From positions 1 to 43,829 of the forward strand of contig NZ_JAHUWJ010000033.1 in assembly GCF_019219075.1 (NCBI RefSeq): DNA of 43,829 bases. The letters are read 5' to 3'. The translations under genes and the position numbers were made by a program. Source of the DNA: Chitinophaga sp. sic0106 (GTDB taxonomy: Bacteria > Bacteroidota > Bacteroidia > Chitinophagales > Chitinophagaceae). Below the pieces are notes generated by a model, which saw only the letters and a program-made list of their open reading frames with translations, made no database searches and was not told the origin of the DNA. Of this stretch, positions 15,785-23,645 are shown piece after piece (position 1 is the stretch's first letter; each line of letters starts with the position of its first letter).

Positions 15785-16342
15785 TTACATTGAGTACATG
15801 ACTGTAATACGGGTACCTGGTGGTAATGCGCTGCCGAATCGGATAATGCCGGTATCCGTGTCGAAGTCCCATTCATCGAAGGCGGGGACATCCCCGAAAT
15901 TTTCCACCATAATCAAATCGTCAGCCTCTACACGCACATTCTGGACTATGTTGTTCTGTAGCAGCGTAGTATTGGTGTAGGTTTTCCCGTCTCCAGACAG
16001 GCCGCCACTGCCATAGGTAGCAGTAAACCGGAAGGTAGCCACACCACCTTCGGTGCCGTAAGTATCTCGCAATATCCAGCTGCCGGATACCTTCTGATAG
16101 ATACCGTGATTCTGTACATCGAATGCGATATCTCCGTCAACCCCCAAATCGACAGTCGGTACGCCTACCGGGAAGTATGCGCGGATGCCGGAGCCGGATA
16201 CACCGTCGAAAAAAAACTGCTTCAATGTTCCTAATGGGACTTTCAGGGCTTTACCGGTTGAATGGTTCTGGTTCACGACAGCGTAATCGTTCACCGTAAG
16301 GGCGCCGGCGTCATCCAGTTGGTTTATCTTTTTGTCTGCCAT
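15785..16342 (-). CDS. Short tail/baseplate fibre protein
   Basis: A protein of 185 residues. The N-terminus (MADKKINQLDDAGALTVNDY, VVNQNHSTGKALKVPLGTLK) is the attachment module seen on short tail fibres. A collagen-free beta-rich body with GSGGLSGDGKTYTNTTLLQN follows, and DTGIIRFGSALPPGTRITVMYSM closes the protein. The end resembles small phage knob domains. It lies between the tape measure gene and the tail-hub gene and overlaps neither, with short gaps. A role in adsorption is inferred. Confidence 0.65.
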   Translation of the reverse strand: MADKKINQLDDAGALTVNDYAVVNQNHSTGKALKVPLGTLKQFFFDGVSGSGIRAYFPVGVPTVDLGVDGDIAFDVQNHGIYQKVSGSWILRDTYGTEGGVATFRFTATYGSGGLSGDGKTYTNTTLLQNNIVQNVRVEADDLIMVENFGDVPAFDEWDFDTDTGIIRFGSALPPGTRITVMYSM

Positions 16343-16345
16343 GGG

Positions 16346-18559
16346 TTAAGCGTATGGTATGCGGGATGATCCGTCATCGTGCAGCAGGTAACCGCCGTCT
16401 TCGTGTAGGATAAATCCGGGTTTAACAATTTCTACCTGAACAATGGTTTTGAATAACTCCACCTTAGTGACGTCATTCGTAAGTGGGCTGTAACCTTCTA
16501 CCTTATTGAGTTTGTAGTACAGGTTATCCACCTTCACCAACTTCTTAAAATCAAGCTGGTTAATATCTGCCGGGGTTAACAAGGCGTATGCCTTGAATAG
16601 CTTACTATCCTTATTCCCTATTTCCAGCATGTACTGCTCCCAGTAATACCTGAATAGGGTAACATCTGGGTATACACCACCTGGGGGGTTGAAGAATATT
16701 TGATTGGGGGGGCCGAAACACAGGTCGCGAGACGGCGCCTGTGGGTCATCGAACATGCCGCAGTAAGGGTAGTCACGGTAGGTAGCGATCGTCGCACCCG
16801 TAGCATCTGTAATGAACCAGTAGGCGTATGCGTTGGAGCCGATTTTATACGATGGCATCATTCCGCCAAACTGAAGAATGCGAATATTGAACGCATCACG
16901 GGATTTCACCCCATCTTTATCAACCTTGTAGATGTGCGGTATCACACGGGAGTTACCGGTTTCCTGCACGCTCGGCGTAGGGCTGAATACCAACTCGATC
17001 TTTTTGGTATCCTTCTGAAAATCGTTGTCTACTGAGTACTTCCGCTGGCCGTATATCTCATTGTATACCTTCTTATACTTATCTGCATTGTAGTAATCGC
17101 TGTCCTCCTTATAGGTAAATAGGAAGTCGCGGGCGGTAAGCTCTCCCATTGGAGTAATCTTTACCTCCTTACTGTAGTCGATTTTATCCGTCCAGTCTAC
17201 CGCATCAGATGCGGCCGTACTGTAGAACTGATTCATCGGCACAATGAACAGATTCGTCTCATTGTCAGGATCAGTGAACACGTACAAGTTGTGCATCAGG
17301 ATTATGGACTTGAAAAAATCCTTCTGGCTTACCGTCTTGGAGACGAAGTTGTTCAGCTTGATATCTGTACCGACATCCACAGGATAGGCGCTGTCGTCAA
17401 CAGGCGACGGCATGGTAACCAGGGTATCGGCGTAGAAGGTGGTCTTACACTTCGGCGGTCCATCTATCGATAACATGACCTCGTCTCCCTGGCTGAACTG
17501 GCGCTTTGCGATTTCTATAATCTCAGTATGTGGTAGCGCATACACGCCCGTATTGGCGTTTTGTATCACGTTGCCGTTGACCCGTACGTTGATGTACCCA
17601 GGGCCAGAGCAGGTGTATTTAAATGAGAACTGTATAGATGTTTCCAGGTCTCGGGTGAACTTGATCAGGACGCCCTTGGATTCATCGGTGGTGGTATTGG
17701 TTATGAACTCGTATTTATCGTAGTATGCTGGATTACCTGTATTCAGATACCACCAGTTACCAATCTCTCGCCATTTACCCACGCGGTTATTTTGGTCGGA
17801 ACGCTGACGGGAGGAACACCGCAGTATCTTCGGACTGGATGAGGTGAAGCCGTCCTTCTCGGTAGACGGCACAACCAGACTTTTAAAGTATGGCAGGTTG
17901 AAGAAGTCGCACTGGTAGGTAAACCCGTTCTGTGCGAACATTCTGTCAATGTACTCCTTAGCATAAATTGCTGGGGCGAACCCCTGAATTGGGTAGTGCA
18001 TGCCATCAGTAGATAGCCCATAGTCAATGAGTGGATACGTGTAACGGTACTGCGTGGGATGATCCCACACATAGCGTATGTTCGCCGGCGTTAATGTATT
18101 CGAGCCAGTGCCAGTTATCGGCGAAACATCCAGGTCGGAGAAATCAAGGTCTGACAACTTCTTATCTCCCATAGCGAACAGAATATCAGACAGCCGTCCC
18201 AGCACATTTGTTTCATAGGTAATGGCGCCGCGCTCGTTGGTTATGTTCATTATCCGGATCACCCCCTTAAATATCTGGATGCCGTCCACCAGGATCAGCG
18301 CCTTGGCCACCTTGTTGGGATTGAAGTTGTAGCCGATGTTAACGGCAGCAGGATTCCACGTGTTTTCAATGTTCAGATCAAAGATGTGGGCGAACAGAGT
18401 ATTATTCACCGGTGTGCCAGGGATGGATATGGTTTTGCTGAAGTCGGTGGTGCGCTTATCCGGTTCTCGTATGTCCTGAATGGAGTACGTAAAATCGGTA
18501 TCAACCTCTTCGGTGAGGTCAAGCGGGTAGCCTTCTACTATGACTGTTGATCTTATCAT
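16346..18559 (-). CDS. Tail tip/hub protein
   Basis: A protein of about 737 residues starting at ATG 18559 (TTG 18562 is also in frame). The N-terminal part has TDFTYSIQDIREPDKRTTDF and FSKTISIPGTPVNNTLFAHI, a motif I associate with large tail-tip proteins of Bacteroidota prophages. The middle includes TPANIRYVWDHP and FAQNGFTYQCDF, and the C-terminus is short and beta-rich (FILHEDGGYLLHDDGSSR, a duplicated sequence). Such proteins occupy the Dit/Tal position below the tape measure. It lies immediately after the repeated late leader (18563-18597), so it may head its own transcript. Confidence 0.7.
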   Translation of the reverse strand: MIRSTVIVEGYPLDLTEEVDTDFTYSIQDIREPDKRTTDFSKTISIPGTPVNNTLFAHIFDLNIENTWNPAAVNIGYNFNPNKVAKALILVDGIQIFKGVIRIMNITNERGAITYETNVLGRLSDILFAMGDKKLSDLDFSDLDVSPITGTGSNTLTPANIRYVWDHPTQYRYTYPLIDYGLSTDGMHYPIQGFAPAIYAKEYIDRMFAQNGFTYQCDFFNLPYFKSLVVPSTEKDGFTSSSPKILRCSSRQRSDQNNRVGKWREIGNWWYLNTGNPAYYDKYEFITNTTTDESKGVLIKFTRDLETSIQFSFKYTCSGPGYINVRVNGNVIQNANTGVYALPHTEIIEIAKRQFSQGDEVMLSIDGPPKCKTTFYADTLVTMPSPVDDSAYPVDVGTDIKLNNFVSKTVSQKDFFKSIILMHNLYVFTDPDNETNLFIVPMNQFYSTAASDAVDWTDKIDYSKEVKITPMGELTARDFLFTYKEDSDYYNADKYKKVYNEIYGQRKYSVDNDFQKDTKKIELVFSPTPSVQETGNSRVIPHIYKVDKDGVKSRDAFNIRILQFGGMMPSYKIGSNAYAYWFITDATGATIATYRDYPYCGMFDDPQAPSRDLCFGPPNQIFFNPPGGVYPDVTLFRYYWEQYMLEIGNKDSKLFKAYALLTPADINQLDFKKLVKVDNLYYKLNKVEGYSPLTNDVTKVELFKTIVQVEIVKPGFILHEDGGYLLHDDGSSRIPYA

Positions 18560-18562
18560 CAA

Positions 18563-18597
18563 TAGTATATATTAGAAGTGCTGTTTTTTTTTCTAAA
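18563..18597 (-). promoter_or_regulatory. Repeated late leader/promoter candidate, copy B
   Basis: Reading the minus strand, an A-tract is followed by CAGCACTTCTAATATATACTA and then TTGATG. CTAATATATA, the A-tract and the TGATG start are shared with copy A at 10930-10966. Its position before the tail-hub gene suggests an internal late promoter, perhaps for the phage sigma factor. Confidence 0.5.
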
Positions 18598-18605
18598 TAA
18601 ATTTG

Positions 18606-18629
18606 GTTAATACGTTATAACGTATTAAC
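18606..18629. promoter_or_regulatory. 24-nt perfect palindrome, probable operator of the embedded XRE module
   Basis: Each half-site is GTTAATACGTTA; the two halves meet with no spacer. It ends at TAACTTTA, close to a Bacteroidota -7 element (TAnnTTTG), 22 bases upstream of the ATG at 18652. A repressor bound here would block that promoter, most likely the XRE protein encoded two genes later. Confidence 0.7.
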
Positions 18630-18651
18630 TTTATGAAATAAAACCAATAAC

Positions 18652-18870
18652 ATGAAAAATAAAATCTCAGTTAAAGATGTATTTGAGAGTGCAGACATTT
18701 ATGTAATAGAGGGTATTGAACAGGGTAGCGATGGACAGGTGCGCATTAAAGCTAAAACCAGATATTATAAGGTAGGAGCTGAAAATCAAATGACCAAATG
18801 GGTAAGTAAGTCTTACGCGACTAAACTGTATGGCTCTCCAATTAGCAATCATCCAAAATTCATCTTTTAA
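18652..18870 (+). CDS. Small protein of an embedded XRE module, unknown function
   Basis: A protein of 72 residues on the plus strand, inside the minus-strand late block. It reads as a beta-rich charged domain (SVKDVFESADIYVIEGIEQG, then VRIKAKTRYYKVGAENQM). The TAA stop overlaps the XRE gene's ATG (TAATG), so the two are translationally coupled. Candidate roles are a toxin, an immunity/exclusion protein or a regulator partner. I recognise no family. The 24-nt palindrome lies at its promoter. Confidence 0.65.
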   Translation: MKNKISVKDVFESADIYVIEGIEQGSDGQVRIKAKTRYYKVGAENQMTKWVSKSYATKLYGSPISNHPKFIF

Positions 18871-19091
18871 TGACACATCCAACACACCTCGTAAGCATCG
18901 GGCTTAATGTTAAGAGAATGCGAGAAGCCAGAGGCATGACTCAGTCCGAGCTGGCCGAGTCATCAGCCTTAAGGCAGGCCACGATAGCAGATATAGAGCT
19001 AGGCAAGAGTAACTTTGAAATCAATACTCTGGTTAGAATATGCTCGGCTTTAAACTGCTATCTTGATATTAATATTTCTCCGGCTGGCTAA
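18870..19091 (+). CDS. XRE-family HTH regulator (embedded module)
   Basis: A protein of 73 residues, nearly all an XRE/HTH_3 domain: GLNVKRMREARGMTQSELAE, SALRQATIADIELGKSNF and TLVRICSALNCYLDINISP. The turn and recognition helix are complete (QSELAESSALRQATIADIE). Single-domain XRE proteins of this length are usual antitoxins (HipB-like) or autorepressors. The stop lies four bases into the convergent tail gene's end (19088). It probably binds the palindrome at 18606-18629. Direction and self-contained control mark it as a late-acquired cargo module. Confidence 0.85.
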   Translation: MTHPTHLVSIGLNVKRMREARGMTQSELAESSALRQATIADIELGKSNFEINTLVRICSALNCYLDINISPAG

Positions 19092-20287
19092 ATTACCTGC
19101 CGGTAGTTGTCCGTAGATATTTCCAGATCAACCTCCAGGTTGAACAGTTTATCGACCCTGGACTTCTTCTGCTCGTAGTCTGTTGTCTTTATGTTCACCG
19201 GTAGGAGCACAATACCGGTACCGCCAAACTCAGTAGCATCGGCCTCCTGGTAAGCAAGCGGACTATCCAGCATATCGCCCAGCAGTTTACTCTCATCATC
19301 TGTAAGGTAGTCGCTGATTGCTTTTAGCTTCTTTACAGTCCTGGTGTAATAGTTCCTATTCAACACCTCAAATCTTCTATTTCCCGCATCGTAACCGGTA
19401 GCCCGATTACCGGGTTGCCGGAGGGTCTGTTTACGCTCAGTGCTTTGGCTGGCCTTCTGATCCAGCATGAAGTTGAAGGAATCAAATCCGCCCAGCTGGT
19501 TCAGGAACCGGAGCCTTACGCCTGGGAAACGCTCGCACTGGCTATACAAATCTATCCGCATTGCGGCACCTCCCGCTGGAGCGATCGTATAATAAGCTGC
19601 CTGACTATAGATGGTAGATGAAAAACCGAGCCGAGCATACAGATAGTCGAACCCAACACACAGGTGTAGTGCCCGATGCTGTACGTTAGACAGGCTGGTG
19701 TATGGGTTGGAGATAGTGGTAGTGTAAGTCTGTGTCCCGGCGGAATTGTAAACCTTGATATCAAACCCGGTTACCGCAACCGTATCCAGTTGCAGCATGG
19801 ACAGCATCATATTGTCACGCTTACGGACCGTCTGCCGCTGGAACAAGGTAAGAAACTTCGTATTGGCATAATCGGTATAGTCGAACCATGGCCACCGAAG
19901 TTGATCAATAGCGCCATTGAATACATACCCTGAATAACTGGCAAGGTTGCCATGAATGACCCCACTATACTGTTCTCCAAACTGAACACTGTAATCAGCA
20001 ACACAGCCACCACCCTGGGCGACGATTGCCGGCGATATGGTACTGTCAATCCGCAGGTAGTTAGATCCTACCAGATCGCTGAGCATCTTAGCCAGATCGA
20101 TCACTACAGCATCGGTACCGGTTACCGGTGGCTGATACTTCAATGTAGCCAGCAACTGGCCGGCGCCTGAATACACATCGGCCACATATTGGAAGCCTGG
20201 CAGTGCGTAGTTATCTGATGTTAATGCGAATACCACCGGATTGAAGGCCGGCGTAAACTTCTGCGGGGTAGATACTATGGTGATCAT
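19088..20287 (-). CDS. Tail protein, large, hypothetical
   Basis: A beta-rich protein of 399 residues. The N-terminus has TIVSTPQKFTPAFNPVVFAL and ADVYSGAGQLLATLKYQP, and the C-terminal third has an Arg/Gln-rich stretch (STERKQTLRQPGNRATGYDA) and an IKTTDYEQKKSRVDKLFNLE segment. It lies between the tail-completion gene and the tail-hub gene, overlapping the former by four bases. In this class of Bacteroidota prophages such proteins form part of the distal tail. I cannot give a narrower name. Confidence 0.6.
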   Translation of the reverse strand: MITIVSTPQKFTPAFNPVVFALTSDNYALPGFQYVADVYSGAGQLLATLKYQPPVTGTDAVVIDLAKMLSDLVGSNYLRIDSTISPAIVAQGGGCVADYSVQFGEQYSGVIHGNLASYSGYVFNGAIDQLRWPWFDYTDYANTKFLTLFQRQTVRKRDNMMLSMLQLDTVAVTGFDIKVYNSAGTQTYTTTISNPYTSLSNVQHRALHLCVGFDYLYARLGFSSTIYSQAAYYTIAPAGGAAMRIDLYSQCERFPGVRLRFLNQLGGFDSFNFMLDQKASQSTERKQTLRQPGNRATGYDAGNRRFEVLNRNYYTRTVKKLKAISDYLTDDESKLLGDMLDSPLAYQEADATEFGGTGIVLLPVNIKTTDYEQKKSRVDKLFNLEVDLEISTDNYRQVI

Positions 20288-20934
20288 CTGAAATCCTTCT
20301 GAATGTTAACAACAATTGTATTTGACAGGGCCTTCTGCATCTCTGCCTCCATCTGCGCCATCACTTCATCCAGACTTTCCTGCTTGAAATTGGTGGCCCG
20401 GGTACCGTGCCGGAGGATACCAACTCCCAGCCGGATAGCCAGATCCTGTGCCCGCATCTTGTTACGGAGGTAGTTGCGCGTAAATCGACCTTTTAGCCCT
20501 TTCTGCGGCATATTATTCTCTACTATATTCTTCTGCCTCACCCATAATAACAGCGCCTTCTGCATGTTCTTAGACGGGAAAGCGTGCTTAAACCGGTAAG
20601 GGCTGGTGTTATTCCGGTTGTTTGGGCCAATACCGCGCACGCCCTTATCGACGTAATCGGCATAGTCAGCCATATAGAACACCGCCTCGTATGCATTACC
20701 CTCGAAGTTGTATTCTACACGGATCGATTCAGACAGGTTTCCGCTGGCGGATATTTCCCGGCCATCCTTCAGCGTGTTCAGATTGTTCTGGAATGCCAGG
20801 AGCAACTGCCCCATCCACTTTACAAATATCTTCTCTACCGGCGTCAGGTCCAGATCGGAACCACTGTCTGTTCCTAGGTTGTCCAGGAATCCGTCATCAA
20901 TTAGAGCCTGTTGCCGTTGTGTTTCCGTTGCCAT
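20284..20934 (-). CDS. Tail-completion protein (HK97 gp10-like)
   Basis: A protein of 216 residues. After an acidic start (GFLDNLGTDSGSDLDLTP) comes a helix, then VFYMADYADYVDKGVRGIGP. This YADYVdxGv motif is characteristic of HK97 gp10-like neck/tail completion proteins. The C-terminus is basic and helical. It would close the tail end near the head. It overlaps the next gene by four bases and the frame downstream of the tail-chaperone gene by 34. Confidence 0.65.
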   Translation of the reverse strand: MATETQRQQALIDDGFLDNLGTDSGSDLDLTPVEKIFVKWMGQLLLAFQNNLNTLKDGREISASGNLSESIRVEYNFEGNAYEAVFYMADYADYVDKGVRGIGPNNRNNTSPYRFKHAFPSKNMQKALLLWVRQKNIVENNMPQKGLKGRFTRNYLRNKMRAQDLAIRLGVGILRHGTRATNFKQESLDEVMAQMEAEMQKALSNTIVVNIQKDFR

Positions 20935-21068
20935 TGGTCATGCAATAATTTATCATACTTAGCCTTATCCTTCAGGTAGGCCAGATCATTCAGATAGTTA
21001 ATTACCGACAGGTCATATGCCTGTGCCACCGGTATACCCTCAAAAGCGGCAACCTCCTTTGTGTTCAT
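20901..21068 (-). CDS. Downstream tail-chaperone ORF or -1 frameshift extension
   Basis: A frame of 55 codons starting at ATG 21068, which overlaps the TAA of the preceding gene (TAATG). It encodes MNTKEVAAFEGIPVAQAYDL, then a helical basic C-terminus. The same frame is open back to 21320, through the 9-T slip site at 21202-21210, so this could be the T part of a G/GT-type tail assembly chaperone made by -1 frameshifting rather than an independent gene. The two models are not mutually exclusive. Confidence 0.6.
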   Translation of the reverse strand: MNTKEVAAFEGIPVAQAYDLSVINYLNDLAYLKDKAKYDKLLHDQWQRKHNGNRL

Positions 21069-21715
21069 TATCCAGCCCCATCTCTCGTGGAAAGCGCTGC
21101 CAGATACATCGCCCCCTCCATCTCCGTTAGCGTCCTCCCCTGCTGCACTTTTCTCTCCAAACAGCCCGGAATAACTCTTAAATATTCCTCCCAAACACGA
21201 TAAAAAAAAAGGGCCGCTGCCTGGGCTTGGAGTATAGGAACAGACAACATGTCCTCGGCTACCTGGTGGAATGGGATGTCGCCATACTTCCCCAGAGCCT
21301 CGCCCCTCGTGATGCCCCAAAACTTCTTCCTCCTGATTGGTAGGCAGATAGCCGCCAGTAATTTGTGCATGTTCAGTATATTCTCCTCCGGAGTCTTGGA
21401 CACGGATACCACGTCAATAAACTGGCCAGCGTTCAGCTGGTCAAACTCATACACTATCTGGTACTCTCTGCCATTCACCTTCAGCCGGGAAGGAATAGGT
21501 ACTGCCGGGATATCCGATAAGGATAACCACGATAACTTTTCCTTCTCCTTCCGGAAGTCGGTTACCAGCATGTCCTCATAATAGTCTGCCGGCTTGCCCT
21601 CCAATGCGGAGAGCAGCGCGATATCGCGGGCGATGTCGCTGTCGAAGTTCTTACCTTGCAGGATATCGTACAGCTCCTGGAATTTACCTACTGTAATTCT
21701 ATTCCACATATTCAA
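21068..21715 (-). CDS. Tail assembly chaperone (G-like)
   Basis: A protein of 215 residues. It is helical, with MWNRITVGKFQELYDILQG at the start, ESALLSALEG-type helices, and LAAICLPIRRKKFWGITRGE in the middle. Size, helical content and position between terminase and tail genes suit the G protein of a G/GT pair. A 9-T run at 21202-21210 places a U-UUU-UUU heptamer in frame, and the -1 frame stays open to 20901. Slippage would give a product of about 271 residues. The start lies 17 bases inside the small gene upstream. Confidence 0.65.
   Translation of the reverse strand: MNMWNRITVGKFQELYDILQGKNFDSDIARDIALLSALEGKPADYYEDMLVTDFRKEKEKLSWLSLSDIPAVPIPSRLKVNGREYQIVYEFDQLNAGQFIDVVSVSKTPEENILNMHKLLAAICLPIRRKKFWGITRGEALGKYGDIPFHQVAEDMLSVPILQAQAAALFFYRVWEEYLRVIPGCLERKVQQGRTLTEMEGAMYLAALSTRDGAG
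21202..21210 (-). promoter_or_regulatory. Candidate -1 ribosomal frameshift site (T9)
   Basis: In the frame of the tail chaperone this reads CTT TTT TTT TAT, so T-TTT-TTT is a canonical slippery heptamer. After a -1 slip the next codon is TTA and the frame is open for 100 more codons, to 20901. Confidence 0.55.
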
Positions 21716-21875
21716 TTATTTCATAATAAAATACAGAAGAACCATTGTCGTTGCCCATCCCAATGAACACAGCAGTTAATGGTATCTTTTCCGCTGGCCT
21801 GAAAATACTTATATACCTGATCTTAGGCCTATCAGGGATGCGCGGGGGGACTGGTGGTGGTGGTGGTATCGGCAT
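21699..21875 (-). CDS. Small Pro-rich phage protein
   Basis: A 58-residue frame (MPIPPPPPVPPRIPDRPKIR, then a mixed alpha/beta end YYEIIEYVE). It starts six bases after the terminase stop and overlaps the tail-chaperone start by 17 bases, so it fills what would otherwise be a gap in a tightly packed operon. The N-terminal Pro run suggests an extended linker or binding peptide. The function is unknown. Good codon context and packing support a real gene. Confidence 0.55.
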   Translation of the reverse strand: MPIPPPPPVPPRIPDRPKIRYISIFRPAEKIPLTAVFIGMGNDNGSSVFYYEIIEYVE

Positions 21876-21881
21876 ATTGTA

Positions 21882-23042
21882 TTAGCTAAGGACATATCGT
21901 CCGTTATTGTTATTGCCCAACTTGTTCAACCCTACATACCGCAGGGCGTCGATAAGGTGGTTGTTAAAATCGACAGGCTCGTTCAGCGTCTTGCCGTCCT
22001 TGTCCTGTCGCCATTTGTACATATTCAGCTCCCGCCGCAGGTTGGTGCTGTCCTTAGTAATGTTCATCGTCCAGCGCTTCAGGATATCAATACTGTTCTT
22101 CACGCTGTCAGCACCCTTGTTCGCAGCCCATACATTGAACCCGTAGTTAGTAAGCTCGGTGATGCTCTTCGGCTCAGCACTGTCCGCCACTACTTCATCG
22201 GTAGTTCGGATGCCCACCTGTCGCATACGATCGGCGATAACAGGGTTTGTCATGCCGGTTTCGTAGAACCGCTCCGTAACCCACAGTTCCCCGTTAAACT
22301 TATACACCGAAGGACATGCAGTCGGGTCGTTCGTAAATCCGAAGTCCAGACCATGCGCTACCAGCGTAGCCTCTTTCGGTATCTCGTCCACCAGGTTCCA
22401 GTTACGGAATATCAGACCTTCAATCTTACCGGTCAGACCACGACCGTAAACCTTGAACAACTCGTGATCCTTAAACCGCAAGGCCTCAATCTTCTCCCGA
22501 ATCTTATCCGGGCAGAAAGGGTTATGTCGGTGGTCACTGATCAGAAGTTTCACGCTCTTGCCGGCGAGGACTTCCGTATGCACCCAGAACTCAGCATTCG
22601 GATTGTAGTCGATATACACCTGCTTGCGTGTACGCATTTCCAACTCCTGATATATTGAGTAGGCGATACCGTTAGCCTCGTTAACGAACAGGTAATCACG
22701 CTTACCTGACTTGGCGTCCTGTGCGTTCTGGTAGCTGGTGAACTCCATCACGGAACCATTCCAGAACTTAAACACACGATCGGTACGGTTGTAGTCAGTA
22801 ATGAACCCTTGCAGTTCTCTACTGCCGGCGATAATGGTTTCGGCATCGCGCAGCGCACCCTTCTTCAGATTCGGAATATCCTGACCAACAATGGTGATTA
22901 CCTGGTTCGGCTCCTGTATCGCCTTGGTAAATAGCACCTGCAAAATGCTGTACGTCTTACCTGACGAGGTGCCGCCCTGGTTAACTATCACGTCATCGAT
23001 GGCATCCAGATTAGCTTCATATAGTGGCCCTACCTCAAACAT
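21882..23042 (-). CDS. terL: Terminase large subunit
   Basis: A protein of 386 residues. The ATPase domain has Walker A GGTSSGKT at about residue 23, a Walker B-like DYLFVNEAN at about 115, and the adaptor LEMRTRKQVYIDYNP. The nuclease domain has its acidic residues in HGLDFGFTND, EVVADSAEP and NNHLIDALRY, the usual three-metal-ligand pattern of RNase-H-like terminase nucleases. It translocates phage DNA into the procapsid and cuts it. It overlaps the small-subunit gene by one base. This is the most secure phage identification in the window. Confidence 0.95.
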   Translation of the reverse strand: MFEVGPLYEANLDAIDDVIVNQGGTSSGKTYSILQVLFTKAIQEPNQVITIVGQDIPNLKKGALRDAETIIAGSRELQGFITDYNRTDRVFKFWNGSVMEFTSYQNAQDAKSGKRDYLFVNEANGIAYSIYQELEMRTRKQVYIDYNPNAEFWVHTEVLAGKSVKLLISDHRHNPFCPDKIREKIEALRFKDHELFKVYGRGLTGKIEGLIFRNWNLVDEIPKEATLVAHGLDFGFTNDPTACPSVYKFNGELWVTERFYETGMTNPVIADRMRQVGIRTTDEVVADSAEPKSITELTNYGFNVWAANKGADSVKNSIDILKRWTMNITKDSTNLRRELNMYKWRQDKDGKTLNEPVDFNNHLIDALRYVGLNKLGNNNNGRYVLS

Positions 23043-23485
23043 TATACATCTACATCCTTTTCGCTGGACGCTATAGGCGCGTTGTTAATAGCCGGTAATA
23101 AGCGTACATCAACGCTGTTGATCTGCACGGTCTGCTCTACCACCTGCTTATCCTGCCAGCCATAGTTACACTTCAGGTCGAATATCAAACCGGTAGTGCT
23201 GCCACCGCCGTTCACCAGGGCCGCCCGTTTACGCGCTTCTACTTCGAAGGAAATTGTTTCACAAATCGCCTCATATCTTTCGCGTTTACAATACTCCGAC
23301 CAGGCCTGACGGGATAACGGGAGTCGTGCCTGGAATTCCTCTAAAGTGTACACGCGCGGTCGTAACAATTTCACAACCTTGCCTGCACTTACCTCTTCAA
23401 CCCTATGGTTGTTACAATCTCGCTTATACTCCTCCCATAAGCTCTGAAGCTCTACTGGTTCAAAGCGCGGTTTACTTCCAGACAT
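23042..23485 (-). CDS. terS: Terminase small subunit
   Basis: A protein of 147 residues. The N-terminal region includes FEPVELQSLWEEYKRDCNN and an HTH-like segment (YTLEEFQARLPLSRQAWSEY). The C-terminal part has EVEARKRAALVNGGGSTTGL and FDLKCNYGWQDKQ. The sequence KxNYGWxDK before a variable tail is characteristic of gp3-like small terminases of Bacteroidota prophages. It would recognise the packaging site. The overlap with the large-subunit gene is a single base. Confidence 0.85.
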   Translation of the reverse strand: MSGSKPRFEPVELQSLWEEYKRDCNNHRVEEVSAGKVVKLLRPRVYTLEEFQARLPLSRQAWSEYCKRERYEAICETISFEVEARKRAALVNGGGSTTGLIFDLKCNYGWQDKQVVEQTVQINSVDVRLLPAINNAPIASSEKDVDV

Positions 23486-23645
23486 CTTTATTCTTCTTTG
23501 AGGTTAAATGAAAACAATGGCACTCAGTACAGAAGTAGGCCCGGCATTCATTGCGCCGGCGGAACGCTTTCCGCTGACGGTTATGCCTGATCCAGTATAG
23601 CGCCTGGTTAGCCTCTTCCTTCGTGAGTGGTTTCTTATGGCACAT
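23472..23645 (-). CDS. Small Cys/His-rich phage protein
   Basis: A 57-residue frame starting MCHKKPLTKEEANQALYWIR, then an Arg-rich stretch and CRAYFCTECHCFHLTSKK at the end. The pattern of Cys and His (CRAYFCTECHCFH) suggests one zinc site; similar small proteins occur in Bacteroidota prophages. It overlaps the GT2 gene end by 11 bases and the small-terminase start by 14. Codons are tightly packed between them. The function is not known; nucleic-acid binding would fit. Confidence 0.7.
   Translation of the reverse strand: MCHKKPLTKEEANQALYWIRHNRQRKAFRRRNECRAYFCTECHCFHLTSKKNKDVWK

Noticed and set aside
22000..22658. Plus-strand frame of 233 codons opposite terminase.
   Set aside because: Shadow of the securely identified large terminase.
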